The position numbers were made by a program, and so were the translations under genes. 64,000 nucleotides of DNA from an uncultured Porphyromonadaceae bacterium (GTDB lineage: Bacteria; Bacteroidota; Bacteroidia; Bacteroidales; Porphyromonadaceae): the NCBI GenBank assembly GCA_947253625.1, contig CAMYAB010000001.1:186001-250000 (forward strand), read 5' to 3'. The notes under the pieces are model-generated. The model was not told where the DNA came from. It worked only from the letters and a program-made list of their open reading frames with translations, and searched no databases. Shown here one piece after another: positions 52,757 through 62,857 of this stretch (position 1 is the stretch's first letter; each line of letters begins with the position of its first letter).

Positions 52757-54282
52757 ATAGACTTCTGGTGCCACTGGTAGCACTGATGGTGGCATGCCCA
52801 GCAGCCAAAATATCTGCCCAGGCACCGCGACTTGTCGTAATGCTGACAGTAGAAGGCTTTAGGACCGATCTTTTGGAAGCTACTGCTGAGGAGCACCTGT
52901 CAAAGGTGCTGGAAAAAGATCACACTCTACTGTACACAAATATACAGCATCCTCTTCTAAAAGCCGATGCAGTCTCCTCTGTCGCTATACTTCACACCGG
53001 GACAACCGCTGCACAAAATGGTATACCGGCTCGCAACCCAGTAATCCGTGATGCTCAAGGACGTATAAGCAGTCATCAGTCAGTTTTCTCAGATCCCGAC
53101 TATATTGGTTACGCTACAGCTGATCGCCTATCACCACTCACACTTACCTCCGCAACGATTAGTGATAAAATAAAATCAACCACACTTGGTCTGGGTTTGG
53201 TCTTTAGTATTGCACCAAATGCAGAAGAAGCGATAGTGGGCGGAGGGCAAAATGCAGACGGAGTGTTCTGGATTGACAACAACTCCGGAAAATGGGCAAG
53301 CTCGGCCTACTACTACAAGAGTGGTAAGCCCTGGTATGTGGACAAGCTAGTCAGTCCGATAGCTATGCTGGACAAGGGTCTGATTTGGGCGCCTCTATAT
53401 GAGACAAACTACTCGGCACAATACGAAACGCTCGCTCCATATCCTACTAAGCAACCTTTTTCCTATCCTCTCAATCGACAATTTGGCGGAATACTCGAGT
53501 TTAAGCAAACGCCACTCATCAATGAAGAGGTGACCAAACTAGCCATTGCTGTCATCAAGAGTGCCAGTCTTGGTAATGACAAAAGCACAGACTTTCTCGC
53601 CCTTCATTATACTGTCGACCCAGCCAAAGGTAAAAGTGACCTATCACCGGAAGTGGTGGATAGCTACTATCGGCTATACTGGGAGATCGAAAAGCTGAAA
53701 GAACACATGCCGGAGGGGACTGTCCTAATCATCAGCGGAGATGCCATGGCCTCGGAACGCATGGACGAAGTGAAAGCGCAACGAACTTTTTACACCGATC
53801 GTTGCCTCGCTCTCACAAACATGTATCTAGCCGCCGAATACGCTCAAAAAGGGATCGTAAAGGAAATCACAGAAGATGGTCAGCTCTTTTTGAATCAAGT
53901 AGATGGCGTAAATACGGAAGAACTTGAGACTAAAGTAGCAAACTTCCTACTTGAGTTTAGTGGAGTTCAGTATGCGCTAACCAACACCGAACTAAAGCGG
54001 AGATCCTTAACCGAGGAGTGCAACAGAGCTTGGCAAACCAGCCTCAATATCTCGTCGCATAAGCACCGTGGAAATGTCGTCTTTGGGATTCTTCCGGGAT
54101 GGGCTATCTCATCGAAGGACAACGTTTCACAAACAACTAGTCGACGCTATGCCCCGGTGGTTAGTCCACTGATGATTTGGGGAAAGACGATTGCAGGAGG
54201 AAAGGAGGAAGCTCCACTTGACCTAAGGCTGGTGTCCAATACGATCTGTCACACACTACGCATCCGCCCCCCTACTCCCTAA
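52753..54282 (+). CDS. Alkaline-phosphatase-superfamily protein (PafA-like), apparently catalytically degenerate
   Basis: This 509-residue secreted protein (signal 1-22) follows the PafA layout: RLVVMLTVEGFRTDLL, HTGTTAAQNGIPARNP, and SGKWASSAYYYKSGKPWY. Aligning by motif, the first metal Asp is Glu34, the Thr nucleophile position is Ala73 (Ser75 and Ser76 lie nearby), the D-x-x-x-H site has Asp289 but Gly293, the Asp-His pair reads Asp330-Ala331, and the last metal His is not found. It is therefore probably a pseudoenzyme or works differently. The motif alignment is by eye. It is coupled to the DUF4105 gene and precedes secA. Confidence 0.78.
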   Translation: MNRLLVPLVALMVACPAAKISAQAPRLVVMLTVEGFRTDLLEATAEEHLSKVLEKDHTLLYTNIQHPLLKADAVSSVAILHTGTTAAQNGIPARNPVIRDAQGRISSHQSVFSDPDYIGYATADRLSPLTLTSATISDKIKSTTLGLGLVFSIAPNAEEAIVGGGQNADGVFWIDNNSGKWASSAYYYKSGKPWYVDKLVSPIAMLDKGLIWAPLYETNYSAQYETLAPYPTKQPFSYPLNRQFGGILEFKQTPLINEEVTKLAIAVIKSASLGNDKSTDFLALHYTVDPAKGKSDLSPEVVDSYYRLYWEIEKLKEHMPEGTVLIISGDAMASERMDEVKAQRTFYTDRCLALTNMYLAAEYAQKGIVKEITEDGQLFLNQVDGVNTEELETKVANFLLEFSGVQYALTNTELKRRSLTEECNRAWQTSLNISSHKHRGNVVFGILPGWAISSKDNVSQTTSRRYAPVVSPLMIWGKTIAGGKEEAPLDLRLVSNTICHTLRIRPPTP

Positions 54283-54369
54283 AAGTCTTACTGGATATTG
54301 GTTCAATGAGCCAACGCAAGAGATTAAACGACAAGACGAACACGAACACTTAAATACACTTGATATACA

Positions 54370-57300
54370 ATGGGATTAAACGACATCCTCACCAAACTTT
54401 TTGGAAACAAATCACAGCGAGATCTCAAGGAGCTAAGGCCCTATGTCACAAAGATCAACAATGAGTTTGATCGGATCCGCCAACTAAGCAACGACGAGCT
54501 TCGTGCACGCACAGTTGCAATGCGTCAGGAGATCCAAGACTATGTAAAAGAAGAACGCAATAAGATTGCCGAATTGAAAGCATCGGTAGATGACAAGGAC
54601 CTTGCAGATCGAGAAAAGATCTGGGAGGAAGTAGATCGGCTGGAAAACACCATCATGGACAAGATGGAAGTCAAGCTTGATGAATTTCTACCAGAGGCCT
54701 TTGCAATCGTCAAAGATACGGCACGTCGTTTTTGTGAAAATGAGACCATCGAGGTTACAGCCACAGATTTTGACAAGGATCTAGCTGTGACAAAAGACTT
54801 TGTCCGCATTGAAGGCGACAAAGCTATTTACAAAAACTCGTGGGAAGCCGGAGGAAACCCCATTGTATGGGACATGATCCACTACGATGTGCAACTCATC
54901 GGTGGTGTGGTCTTGCACCAAGGGAAAATAGCAGAAATGGCCACGGGAGAAGGAAAGACACTTGTGGCTACCTTACCTGTATTCCTAAATGCCCTAACTG
55001 GGAATGGGGTACACATGGTCACAGTAAATGACTATTTGGCAAAACGTGACTCCGAATGGATGGGTCCTCTATACATGTTCCACGGGCTAAGTGTGGCATG
55101 CATTGACAAGACCGAGCCCAACTCACCCGAACGTCGTGCTGCGTACAATTGCGACATTACTTTTGGTACAAATAACGAGTTCGGTTTTGACTATCTACGT
55201 GACAATATGGCTAGACGCCCTGCAGATCTTGTCCAGCGCAAGCACAACTATGCCATTGTGGATGAGGTGGACTCCGTCTTGATAGATGATGCTCGTACCC
55301 CGCTTATCATATCTGGTCCGGTAGAAAGCACAGGTGACCAGATGTTTGAAGAATTTCGCGGGAATGTGGAGCTTGTAGTCAATGCTCAAAAGACATTAGC
55401 CGCCAAGCTTCTCACAGAGGCACGACAAAAAATTGCAAGTGATGACAAAGCCATACAGGATGAGGGCTATGTACAACTCTTTAGGAGCTACAAAGGATTG
55501 CCCAAAAACAAGGCTCTAATCAAGTTTTTAAGCGAAGAGGGTATCAAGAAAAGACTTCTGGAGACAGAAGCGTATTTCATGGCTGACAACAACCGTGAAA
55601 TGCATACCGCTACAGATGTACTCTACTTTGTCATTGATGAAAAGAATAACCAGATCGAACTAACTGACAAAGGGATAGATCTACTGACGGGGAACTCTGA
55701 TGATCCTAATTTTTTCATATTGCCGGACATCGCATCGGAAATGTCGGATCTTGAGAACCAAAATCTCTCGCCCGAGGAAAAAGCCGCAAAAAAAGATGAG
55801 ATGCTGACAGCATACTCCATCAAAAGTGAGCGAGTACATACGATCCAACAGCTTCTAAAAGCATACACGCTCTTTGAAATCGATGACCAATATGTAGTCA
55901 TGGACAACAAAGTCCTGATTGTTGATGAACAGACAGGACGTATTATGGACGGGCGACGCTACTCTGATGGCCTCCATCAAGCGATTGAGGCAAAAGAGCA
56001 TGTCAAGGTCGAAAAAGCCTCACAGACAAAAGCGACCATCACGCTACAAAACTACTTCCGAATGTACCACAAACTCTCCGGAATGACTGGAACGGCCGAA
56101 ACAGAGGCCAAAGAGTTTTGGGATATCTACAAGCTCGATGTAGTCGTCATCCCCACCAACCGACCGATCAAGCGTATTGATGAAAATGACCGCATCTACA
56201 AGACCAGTCGAGCCAAATATGCGGCAGTGATTGATGAGATTGAAAAGCTTATAGGCGAAGGACGTCCGGTACTTGTCGGCACCACCTCGGTCGAGATCTC
56301 CGAATTGCTTAGCAAGATGCTTAACCTCAGAAAGATCCCCCACAATGTACTGAATGCCAAACTGCATCAAAAGGAGGCAGAGATTGTAGCACAGGCGGGA
56401 CAAAAAGGTACGGTTACGATTGCAACAAACATGGCGGGTCGTGGTACAGATATCAAGCTGTCAAAAGAAGTCCGTGATGCCGGAGGTTTGGCCATTATCG
56501 GTACCGAGCGGCATGAGTCTAGACGAGTAGACCGTCAGCTACGAGGTCGTGCCGGTCGACAAGGAGATCCGGGTAGCTCCGTATTCTTCATCAGCATGGA
56601 AGACCGTTTGATGCGACTCTTTGGATCAGACAGAATGGCCAAGTGGCTATCCACTATGGGGTTCAAGGACGACGATATGCTGGAGAGCAGACAACTTAGC
56701 AAAACTGTTGAAAATGCGCAGAAAAAAGTAGAGGAAAACAACTTTGGTGTCCGCAAGCATCTTCTTGAATACGATGATGTGAAAAACGCACAAAGAAAAG
56801 TAATCTACACACGTCGCAACCATGCCCTCATGGGTGAACGTATAGGGATGGACGTAATAAACACCCTCTACCAAACCGCTGAGTGCATTGTCCAAAAACA
56901 CCAAGGTGGATCATACGAAGACTTCACGCTAGATATCTACAAGACTTTTGCCATGGAGCTTCCGGACGAAGCGAAAGAGGTATTTAAAGCAAAGTCTCCC
57001 GCAGAAATAACTACCCTTGTACTGGAGGAAGCCATTAAGGCCCTAGATCGACGCATGAGTCGATTGGCAGAACTAGCAGATCCTATACTCCAATCATTCT
57101 ACCAACAACATGGAAACCAAGTTGAGAACATCTATGTCCCCATATCAGACGGGAAGTTGATGTACAATATATCGGTTAACCTGAAAGAAGCGGTAGACTC
57201 ACACTCAAAAAGCCTTGGCAAAGCCTTCCAAAAAACGATCTTGCTCTACACTATTGATGAGGCATGGGAGAAACACCTCCTCAATATGGACGAGCTCCAA

Positions 57301-57705
57301 CAAGCTGTCCGGAATGTATCCTACGAGAACAAAGACCCGCTGGTGATATTCAAGGTCGAGTCCTACGAACTATTCCGCGAAATGGTGGAAGAAATGAACC
57401 AAAAAGCGTGCGAAATCATCATGCGTGGGCACCTAAATATAGCTCCGGCTCAAGAAGAAGGACAAAAGAACCTTCAAGTGAGTGAACAACGTGATAATCC
57501 AAGCTCAAGAAATCGCCACCGTTATCACGAACAAAAGGACGAATACCAAGAAGCCCAACAAGCTAGATATGAAGCAGGCCAAAATGCCTCGCGACCTCAA
57601 CAAAAGCAACAGCCCTATGTGGCAGAACAAAAGATTGGTAGAAATGACCCTTGCCCTTGCGGTAGTGGAAAAAAGTTCAAAAACTGCCACGGTCGCTACC
57701 TCTAA
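54370..57705 (+). CDS. secA: Preprotein translocase ATPase SecA
   Basis: SecA drives preproteins through SecYEG. The 1111 residues have the nucleotide-binding Walker [15 protein letters not shown] (about 195-208), the [20 protein letters not shown] helicase motif, quoted as [15 protein letters not shown], and [11 protein letters not shown] with [11 protein letters not shown]. The C-terminal zinc tail is [16 protein letters not shown]. It is about 200 residues longer than E. coli SecA, with extra sequence before the second nucleotide-binding domain, as in other Bacteroidetes. A hairpin terminator follows directly. Confidence 0.98.
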   Translation: MGLNDILTKLFGNKSQRDLKELRPYVTKINNEFDRIRQLSNDELRARTVAMRQEIQDYVKEERNKIAELKASVDDKDLADREKIWEEVDRLENTIMDKMEVKLDEFLPEAFAIVKDTARRFCENETIEVTATDFDKDLAVTKDFVRIEGDKAIYKNSWEAGGNPIVWDMIHYDVQLIGGVVLHQGKIAEMATGEGKTLVATLPVFLNALTGNGVHMVTVNDYLAKRDSEWMGPLYMFHGLSVACIDKTEPNSPERRAAYNCDITFGTNNEFGFDYLRDNMARRPADLVQRKHNYAIVDEVDSVLIDDARTPLIISGPVESTGDQMFEEFRGNVELVVNAQKTLAAKLLTEARQKIASDDKAIQDEGYVQLFRSYKGLPKNKALIKFLSEEGIKKRLLETEAYFMADNNREMHTATDVLYFVIDEKNNQIELTDKGIDLLTGNSDDPNFFILPDIASEMSDLENQNLSPEEKAAKKDEMLTAYSIKSERVHTIQQLLKAYTLFEIDDQYVVMDNKVLIVDEQTGRIMDGRRYSDGLHQAIEAKEHVKVEKASQTKATITLQNYFRMYHKLSGMTGTAETEAKEFWDIYKLDVVVIPTNRPIKRIDENDRIYKTSRAKYAAVIDEIEKLIGEGRPVLVGTTSVEISELLSKMLNLRKIPHNVLNAKLHQKEAEIVAQAGQKGTVTIATNMAGRGTDIKLSKEVRDAGGLAIIGTERHESRRVDRQLRGRAGRQGDPGSSVFFISMEDRLMRLFGSDRMAKWLSTMGFKDDDMLESRQLSKTVENAQKKVEENNFGVRKHLLEYDDVKNAQRKVIYTRRNHALMGERIGMDVINTLYQTAECIVQKHQGGSYEDFTLDIYKTFAMELPDEAKEVFKAKSPAEITTLVLEEAIKALDRRMSRLAELADPILQSFYQQHGNQVENIYVPISDGKLMYNISVNLKEAVDSHSKSLGKAFQKTILLYTIDEAWEKHLLNMDELQQAVRNVSYENKDPLVIFKVESYELFREMVEEMNQKACEIIMRGHLNIAPAQEEGQKNLQVSEQRDNPSSRNRHRYHEQKDEYQEAQQARYEAGQNASRPQQKQQPYVAEQKIGRNDPCPCGSGKKFKNCHGRYL

Positions 57706-57716
57706 ACTGAAAGTAG

Positions 57717-57752
57717 GAGGGTGTGTCAAATCAAAGTTTTGACACACCCTCC
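57717..57752 (+). terminator. Hairpin terminator after secA
   Basis: GGAGGGTGTGTCAAA pairs with TTTGACACACCCTCC-type sequence (TTTTGACACACCCTCC), followed by CGATTTTGG. It shares its stem with the rpsU and OmpA-like gene terminators. Confidence 0.75.
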
Positions 57753-57834
57753 CGATTTTGGTATCAAAATCAAATGATCACCTGACACAAACTCTGTAAA
57801 AACTACCACTTAATACTCCCTGCCCCAAAATATT

Positions 57835-58716
57835 ATGATACACTCGATGACCGGCTTTGGTAAAGCAGAAGCCAAAACAGAATCTCGAAAAATCAGCATA
57901 GAGATTCGTTCTCTAAACAGTAAACAAGCCGACATCAGTCTTAGGATGCCCAATGAGTTGAGGCACGTTGAGATGCTTATCCGAAAAAAGCTTGCTGAAG
58001 AACTTGAGCGTGGCAAACTAGACGTCTCTATTAACATTGAAGAACTCTCAGAAACCCCACACATACAGTTCAACCCAAGCATATTCCAAAACTATTGGTC
58101 CGAAATTCAAAAGGTAAGTCAAGAGTCTGGTGTTCCTTGCCCCAGTGACCCCTTTAGGCTAATAATGTCATTGCCGGGGGCCACAACCGTGCCCAATCCT
58201 TCGGAAGAAGAGACAAGATCAATAGAGGAGCTGGTACTCAACGCACTAGATGAGGCAATTAAAAACCTCAATGAATTTAGAATTCAAGAAGGTAAGGCCC
58301 TCGAAAAGGTGTTTAGAGCAAATATTGATGCCATCTCGGAACTCCTTGAGCAGACCAAGCCGTACGAAGAAGAAAGGATATCTGATATCAAGCAACGTCT
58401 GCAAGATGGGCTAAAAAAATATCTGGACACCGACTATGACAATGGAAGACTTGAGCAAGAGATGATCTACTACATAGAAAAGCTGGATGTGAATGAAGAA
58501 AAGACACGCCTTGCCAACCACCTCCACTATTTTTGCGAAACACTCGACATTTCTACACCGGGTCAAGGTAGAAAGCTTGGATTTATTGCACAAGAGATGG
58601 GTAGAGAGATCAATACTCTAGGCTCAAAGAGCAACCACGCAAAGCTCCAAAAAATCGTGGTAAAAATGAAGGACCACCTAGAACAAATAAAAGAGCAAGT
58701 CCTCAACGTCTTATGA
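57835..58716 (+). CDS. yicC: YicC/YloC-family protein (endoribonuclease)
   Basis: YicC/YloC proteins are small RNA-cleaving enzymes implicated in RNA turnover. The 293 residues start with the family signature MIHSMTGFGKAEA and end with the DUF1732 region (RLANHLHYFCETL, KLGFIAQEMGREINTLGSKS, and a helical terminus). Length is typical. Its stop overlaps the gmk-nadD gene by four bases, an arrangement with gmk that is common across bacteria. Confidence 0.93.
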   Translation: MIHSMTGFGKAEAKTESRKISIEIRSLNSKQADISLRMPNELRHVEMLIRKKLAEELERGKLDVSINIEELSETPHIQFNPSIFQNYWSEIQKVSQESGVPCPSDPFRLIMSLPGATTVPNPSEEETRSIEELVLNALDEAIKNLNEFRIQEGKALEKVFRANIDAISELLEQTKPYEEERISDIKQRLQDGLKKYLDTDYDNGRLEQEMIYYIEKLDVNEEKTRLANHLHYFCETLDISTPGQGRKLGFIAQEMGREINTLGSKSNHAKLQKIVVKMKDHLEQIKEQVLNVL

Positions 58717-59912
58717 GTCAATCTGGCAAACTAATCATTTTTTCGGCCCCCAGCGGATCAGGAAAAAGTACAATCATTGATCGACTCACAAATGACTATG
58801 GAGTCCAAGGAACCTTTTCCATATCAGCCACCTCTCGTCCACCAAGAGGAAATGAGGAAGATGGAGTCCATTACTATTTTTTATCAACAGATGATTTTCA
58901 AGAACGTATTCGAAAAGGAGATTTTCTAGAGTACGAAGAAGTCTATCCAGGCATATATTACGGCACACTGCGGAGTGAAGTAGACCGTGCACTGGCCAGT
59001 GGCCAGAATGTCCTGCTGGATATAGATGTGGTGGGAGCTCTCAATGTAAAAAAGACCTATGGCGATCGTGCTTGCACACTTTTCATACAGCCACCAAGCA
59101 TTGAGGCTCTGAGGGATAGGCTGATAAAAAGGAATACCGATGATCTACACAAAATTGAGGAGCGGCTCGACAAAGCGAGCTACGAGCTGAGTTTTGCCGA
59201 TAAGTTTGACCATCGTGTCATCAACGACGACCTAGAGGAGGCCTGCCAAGTAGCATACAGCATTGTGCAAAGTTTTCTTGCGGGCAAAGCTCAACACATT
59301 CTCCTCTTCCCTGGCTCCTTTAACCCGATGCATGTTGGGCACTTGTGTCTGGCCAACTATCTCATAGAGACACGATCGGAAGTCGACGAACTGTGGATGA
59401 CCCTGACTCCAAAAAGTCCATTCAAACATGATGCTTATCTACTCCCTGATGAGCTTCGCATCAGATGGGCACAACAAGTGCTTGGCAGGCACCCTAAGCT
59501 AAAACTTTCACTTATCGAGCAAGAGTTGCCCAAGCCCAACTATACGGTTAATACCCTCGAATACCTGATAAAAAAATACCCGGCCCATCGCTTTTCTCTT
59601 CTGATAGGTATGGATAGCTGGATCAGTTTTCCCAAATGGCACCGGGCAAACGAGCTACTATCCATGACGACCATATACGTTTGTGCCAGACCGGGATATT
59701 CGACACCGAAAGAACGATCAAAATACAAACAAGTGATTTTTTTGAAAGACACTCCCTATTTTGACATCTCATCAACCAAAATCCGAGCTCTACTGAGAGA
59801 TGGAGCGGATCTACCATACCTTTTGCAAACGGAGTATAGATCTCCTATTTATCAAGAGCTCATAAGGAGTGTCAAAAAGCTGGATGCCACTTCAACGCTA
59901 CAAATACCTTAG
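58713..59912 (+). CDS. gmk-nadD: Fused guanylate kinase - nicotinate-nucleotide adenylyltransferase
   Basis: One 399-residue frame encodes two enzymes. Residues 1-190 are guanylate kinase: P-loop SAPSGSGKST (11-20), TSRPPRGNEEDGVHYYF (40-56), and YGTLRSEVDRAL. Residues about 195-390 are NadD: LLFPGSFNPMHVGHLCLANYL, quoted as FPGSFNPMHVGHL (199-211), then GMDSWISFPKWH and the ISSTKIRALL motif (352-361). Only about five residues link them. Gmk makes GDP from GMP; NadD adenylates nicotinate mononucleotide for NAD. No stop codon or shifted frame separates the domains. In relatives they are usually separate neighbours. Confidence 0.92.
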   Translation: MSQSGKLIIFSAPSGSGKSTIIDRLTNDYGVQGTFSISATSRPPRGNEEDGVHYYFLSTDDFQERIRKGDFLEYEEVYPGIYYGTLRSEVDRALASGQNVLLDIDVVGALNVKKTYGDRACTLFIQPPSIEALRDRLIKRNTDDLHKIEERLDKASYELSFADKFDHRVINDDLEEACQVAYSIVQSFLAGKAQHILLFPGSFNPMHVGHLCLANYLIETRSEVDELWMTLTPKSPFKHDAYLLPDELRIRWAQQVLGRHPKLKLSLIEQELPKPNYTVNTLEYLIKKYPAHRFSLLIGMDSWISFPKWHRANELLSMTTIYVCARPGYSTPKERSKYKQVIFLKDTPYFDISSTKIRALLRDGADLPYLLQTEYRSPIYQELIRSVKKLDATSTLQIP

Positions 59913-59976
59913 CATCACCGACTTTAGTTTACTCTAAGCAAAGCAACCACGAACGTACTAGTCTCATATCGTTTTT

Positions 59977-60064
59977 ACTTCTATCCGTGAAAACTTTTGC
60001 TTCTATATGTGAAAACGATTGCTTCTATCCGTGAAACAGATTGCTATTATCCGTCAAAAAAGGC
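59977..60064. repeat. Tandem array, 22-base period, core CTTCTATCCGTGAAA (four units)
   Basis: Units start at 59977, 59999, 60021 and 60043, an exact 22-base step. Cores are CTTCTATCCGTGAAA, CTTCTATATGTGAAA, CTTCTATCCGTGAAA and CTATTATCCGTCAAA, with linkers such as ACTTTT, ACGATT and CAGATT. It is the same family as 42305-42365, here more diverged. Confidence 0.92.
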
Positions 60065-60308
60065 CTCATACAAACAGGCTGATTCTCTGCCATTTGCGAG
60101 CAGTCACGAAAGGCCTGAATACAGTAAGTCTAATTCATTGATTCCTAGAGAAAAAAGGGTAAGAAAGAAAAGGGCATCAATTTTTCTGCGTCTTCTTGAC
60201 AACAACGCAGATACAAAAGTCTGATTATGAGGACTGGAGAAATATAGCCCGGTAAATGAGGAAGCCAGAGGGGCCAAAGCGGCACTATTCACGCTTTTCC
60301 GAGTACTA

Positions 60309-60340
60309 TTTGGAGAACGATGGGAATATATCTATCTTTG
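60309..60340 (+). promoter_or_regulatory. Putative promoter of frr
   Basis: TTTG (60309-60312), 20 bases, then TATCTTTG (60333-60340). The leader would be about 63 bases. Confidence 0.65.
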
Positions 60341-60409
60341 GGATAAGTAAGCTAGGAAGACTCCATTTTTACTTGTATAGATGACATTCACAGAATCACA
60401 GCTCAAAAC

Positions 60410-60970
60410 ATGAATGAAATAAGTCAGATACTAAAGGCGACTCAGTCAGCCATGAAAGACACTATTAGCTTTCTCGAAGAGAAGCTAAGCAAGATCCGAG
60501 CAGGCAAAGCCAATCCGAAGTTGTTGGATGATATTCGCATAATGTACTATGGGAATCTTACTCCACTGAGCAATGTTGCGAACGTAGTGGTACCGGATGC
60601 CAAGACAATCATTGTCACACCCTGGGAAAAAAAGATCCTACGCGATATCGAAAAAGCGATCATGGACTCAGAGCTGGGGATTACCCCGGAAAACAATGGA
60701 GAGATCATCCGAATCACCCTTCCTCCACTGACAGAAGAACGACGGAAGCAACTTGCAAAACAAGTTAAGGCCGAAAGTGAATCCGCCAAGGTGTCGATAC
60801 GCAACGCTCGTCGTGATGCCAATGACAGGATAAAAAAGGCTCAGGAGGACGGACTGTCCGAAGACCAAGTGCGTGATACAGAAAAAGAGATCCAAAAGAT
60901 TCATGATGACTTTATCAAAAAAGTTGACGAAGTCTACAATGTGAAAGAAAAGGAAATCATGACCGTCTAA
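60410..60970 (+). CDS. frr: Ribosome recycling factor
   Basis: RRF releases ribosomes after termination together with EF-G. The 186-residue protein shows [23 protein letters not shown], quoted as [30 protein letters not shown], and the second helical arm [17 protein letters not shown]. Length is exactly typical. Followed by a terminator. Confidence 0.97.
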   Translation: MNEISQILKATQSAMKDTISFLEEKLSKIRAGKANPKLLDDIRIMYYGNLTPLSNVANVVVPDAKTIIVTPWEKKILRDIEKAIMDSELGITPENNGEIIRITLPPLTEERRKQLAKQVKAESESAKVSIRNARRDANDRIKKAQEDGLSEDQVRDTEKEIQKIHDDFIKKVDEVYNVKEKEIMTV

Positions 60971-61022
60971 AACTCATAAGACGAGTGATGGGCACCTCAA
61001 AATCAACATAAAAAACAGACCG

Positions 61023-61067
61023 AACACACGAGGCCAAGGGTAATCTAGCCCTTTTGCCCCGTGTGTT
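61023..61067 (+). terminator. Terminator after frr
   Basis: An outer stem AACACACG / CGTGTGTT encloses an inner AAGGG...CCCTT hairpin and is followed by TTTTTGG, about 50 bases past the frr stop. Confidence 0.75.
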
Positions 61068-61112
61068 TTTGGTCCTAGGTCACTACAACCCAAACATATA
61101 TTCAGATCCGGC

Positions 61113-62087
61113 GTGACAAGCGATGATGAAAAAAGCCACATTGAAGGGCTAGTAACACATACGTCCGGCAACATTTATGTCGTACAAACGACCATAGGTG
61201 CACTGCAAGGAAAGCTGAAGGGGAACTTCAAACAAAACAATACTCGGACCACCAACCCTGTAGTCATAGGTGATCACGTAGCTATTGAGCGACACAGTGA
61301 GAATGACTATCACTGGATCGTTGAGATTCTGCCTAGAAAGAACTATATCATCAGACGTGCCACTAATCTATCTAGGCAAGCCCACGTGATAGCTGCCAAT
61401 TTGGATCGAGCACTGATCATTGCGACAATTAATTATCCCGTAACCTCAACGACCTTCATTGATCGCTTTTTGGCTACCTGTGAGGCCTACAATGTCAAAG
61501 CCGCTATTGTTTTCAACAAAGTTGACAGATATAAAGCAGACGAGTCCGAAGAACTTCAAAGCCTAACCAAGACCTATACAGCGATCGGCTACCCGTGCTT
61601 TCAAATCTCAGCCAAGAAAGGCATCGGCATGGAGCAACTCAAAACATTCCTAAAGGATGGTGTATCTCTGTTCACCGGACACTCCGGTGTGGGCAAGTCC
61701 ACTATCATCAATAGGTTAATTCCCGGAGCAGCTCTTCCGACTAGGTCAATCTCTGATGCACACAATACCGGTGTACACACGACCACATACTCTGAAATGA
61801 TGCCGGTACCCTACTCTCCCAATGCTTATATCATTGACACACCTGGGATTCGTGGATTTGGAACACTGGATTTTGATGAAGAGAATATCAGCCATTACTT
61901 TCCCGAGATTTTTAAGAAAAGCAAGATGTGTAAGTTTCACAACTGTACCCATACTCACGAGCCTGGGTGTTCAGTCCAAGAAGCCTTGGAAAAAGGAGAA
62001 ATAGCTTGGTCTAGATTCCAAAGCTATCTCAACATCCTTCAAGAAGATCGAGAGGAAAAATATCGTCTGCCCTATAAAGGGTATTAA
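61113..62087 (+). CDS. rsgA: Ribosome small-subunit GTPase RsgA (YjeQ/EngC)
   Basis: RsgA checks late maturation of the 30S subunit. The 324 residues have an N-terminal OB fold (GLVTHTSGNIYVVQT), then a circularly permuted G domain with G4 (FNKVD) ahead of G1 (FTGHSGVGKSTIINRL) and G3 (DTPGIRGFG). A C-terminal zinc site CKFHNCTHTHEPGC completes the family. A GTG at 61113 is used as start; no in-frame ATG lies near the expected N-terminus. Confidence 0.93.
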   Translation: MTSDDEKSHIEGLVTHTSGNIYVVQTTIGALQGKLKGNFKQNNTRTTNPVVIGDHVAIERHSENDYHWIVEILPRKNYIIRRATNLSRQAHVIAANLDRALIIATINYPVTSTTFIDRFLATCEAYNVKAAIVFNKVDRYKADESEELQSLTKTYTAIGYPCFQISAKKGIGMEQLKTFLKDGVSLFTGHSGVGKSTIINRLIPGAALPTRSISDAHNTGVHTTTYSEMMPVPYSPNAYIIDTPGIRGFGTLDFDEENISHYFPEIFKKSKMCKFHNCTHTHEPGCSVQEALEKGEIAWSRFQSYLNILQEDREEKYRLPYKGY

Positions 62088-62133
62088 GCCAAACGTGGAG
62101 CGTAACCGACACATAAGTTCATTCATTTTTCTG

Positions 62134-62141
62134 TAAGTTTG
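62134..62141 (+). promoter_or_regulatory. Putative -7 box for the V-type ATPase operon
   Basis: TAAGTTTG gives a leader of about 72 bases before subunit E. No clear -33 box. Confidence 0.45.
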
Positions 62142-62220
62142 CATAACCACTTCTTACATCCAAAGATATACCTAACAAACTGAGCCTTTATCAGGAATAA
62201 GCATAACAACACACCATAGT

Positions 62221-62841
62221 ATGAACGACAAAATCCAAGCACTTGCTGAAAAAATTTACAAAGATGGGGTTGAGAAGGCAACCAGTGAGGCTGAAAGCAT
62301 TATCTCATCTGCCCAAGCCGAAAAAAAAGAAATCATAGCCGAGGCCCAGGATAAAGCAAAGGAGATTATTGCTCAAGCTAAAGCGGAAGCAGAAAAAGTA
62401 AAAGCGCAGGCAGAAGGAGAAATAAGGATGAGTGTTTCATCTGCAAGAGAAGCTCTGGAGACAGAATTGACAGACCTCTTGGCAAATCAAGCTGTTACTG
62501 ATGGAGTCAACGAGGCTTTTTCATCGGCAGAAGCCTTTTATGATATCGTGCTAAGAATGAGTGAGCAGATGATTGAGCAAAATAGCAATGGCCTTACGAT
62601 CAGCACCTCGGATGCCCAACAACTCACAGCATATTTTCAAAGCAAAGCAAGTCACTTGTTAGAAAAAGGGATTAACATAAAAGAGGTCCAAGGATGTCCG
62701 ACTGAATTTGAAATAGCACCCAAATCCGGAAACTACAAGATCAGCATCAGCAAGGAGGCTTTTCTGAGCTATTTTAGGGAGTTTTTGCGGCCCTCTCTGA
62801 GGAAACTTCTTTTTGACAACACCTCCTCGCAAGAGGGATAA
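62221..62841 (+). CDS. V-type ATP synthase subunit E
   Basis: Subunit E forms the peripheral stalk of V/A-type ATPases. The 206 residues are a long alanine/glutamate/lysine-rich helix in about 1-85 (AEKKEIIAEAQDKAKEIIAQ) and a globular C-terminal domain. The low-complexity helix gives weak family evidence alone, but the following DUF2764 gene and subunit A gene settle it. First gene of the operon in this window. Confidence 0.9.
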   Translation: MNDKIQALAEKIYKDGVEKATSEAESIISSAQAEKKEIIAEAQDKAKEIIAQAKAEAEKVKAQAEGEIRMSVSSAREALETELTDLLANQAVTDGVNEAFSSAEAFYDIVLRMSEQMIEQNSNGLTISTSDAQQLTAYFQSKASHLLEKGINIKEVQGCPTEFEIAPKSGNYKISISKEAFLSYFREFLRPSLRKLLFDNTSSQEG

Positions 62842-62857
62842 GAACGACCAACACTAT

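Larger units (their letters stand above)
59913..60409. other. Intergenic region gmk-nadD / frr
   Basis: This 497-base region holds a 22-base repeat array (59977-60064), 240 bases without recognisable features, and the frr promoter. A frame across 59997-60224 begins in the repeats and has no family resemblance. Confidence 0.7.
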
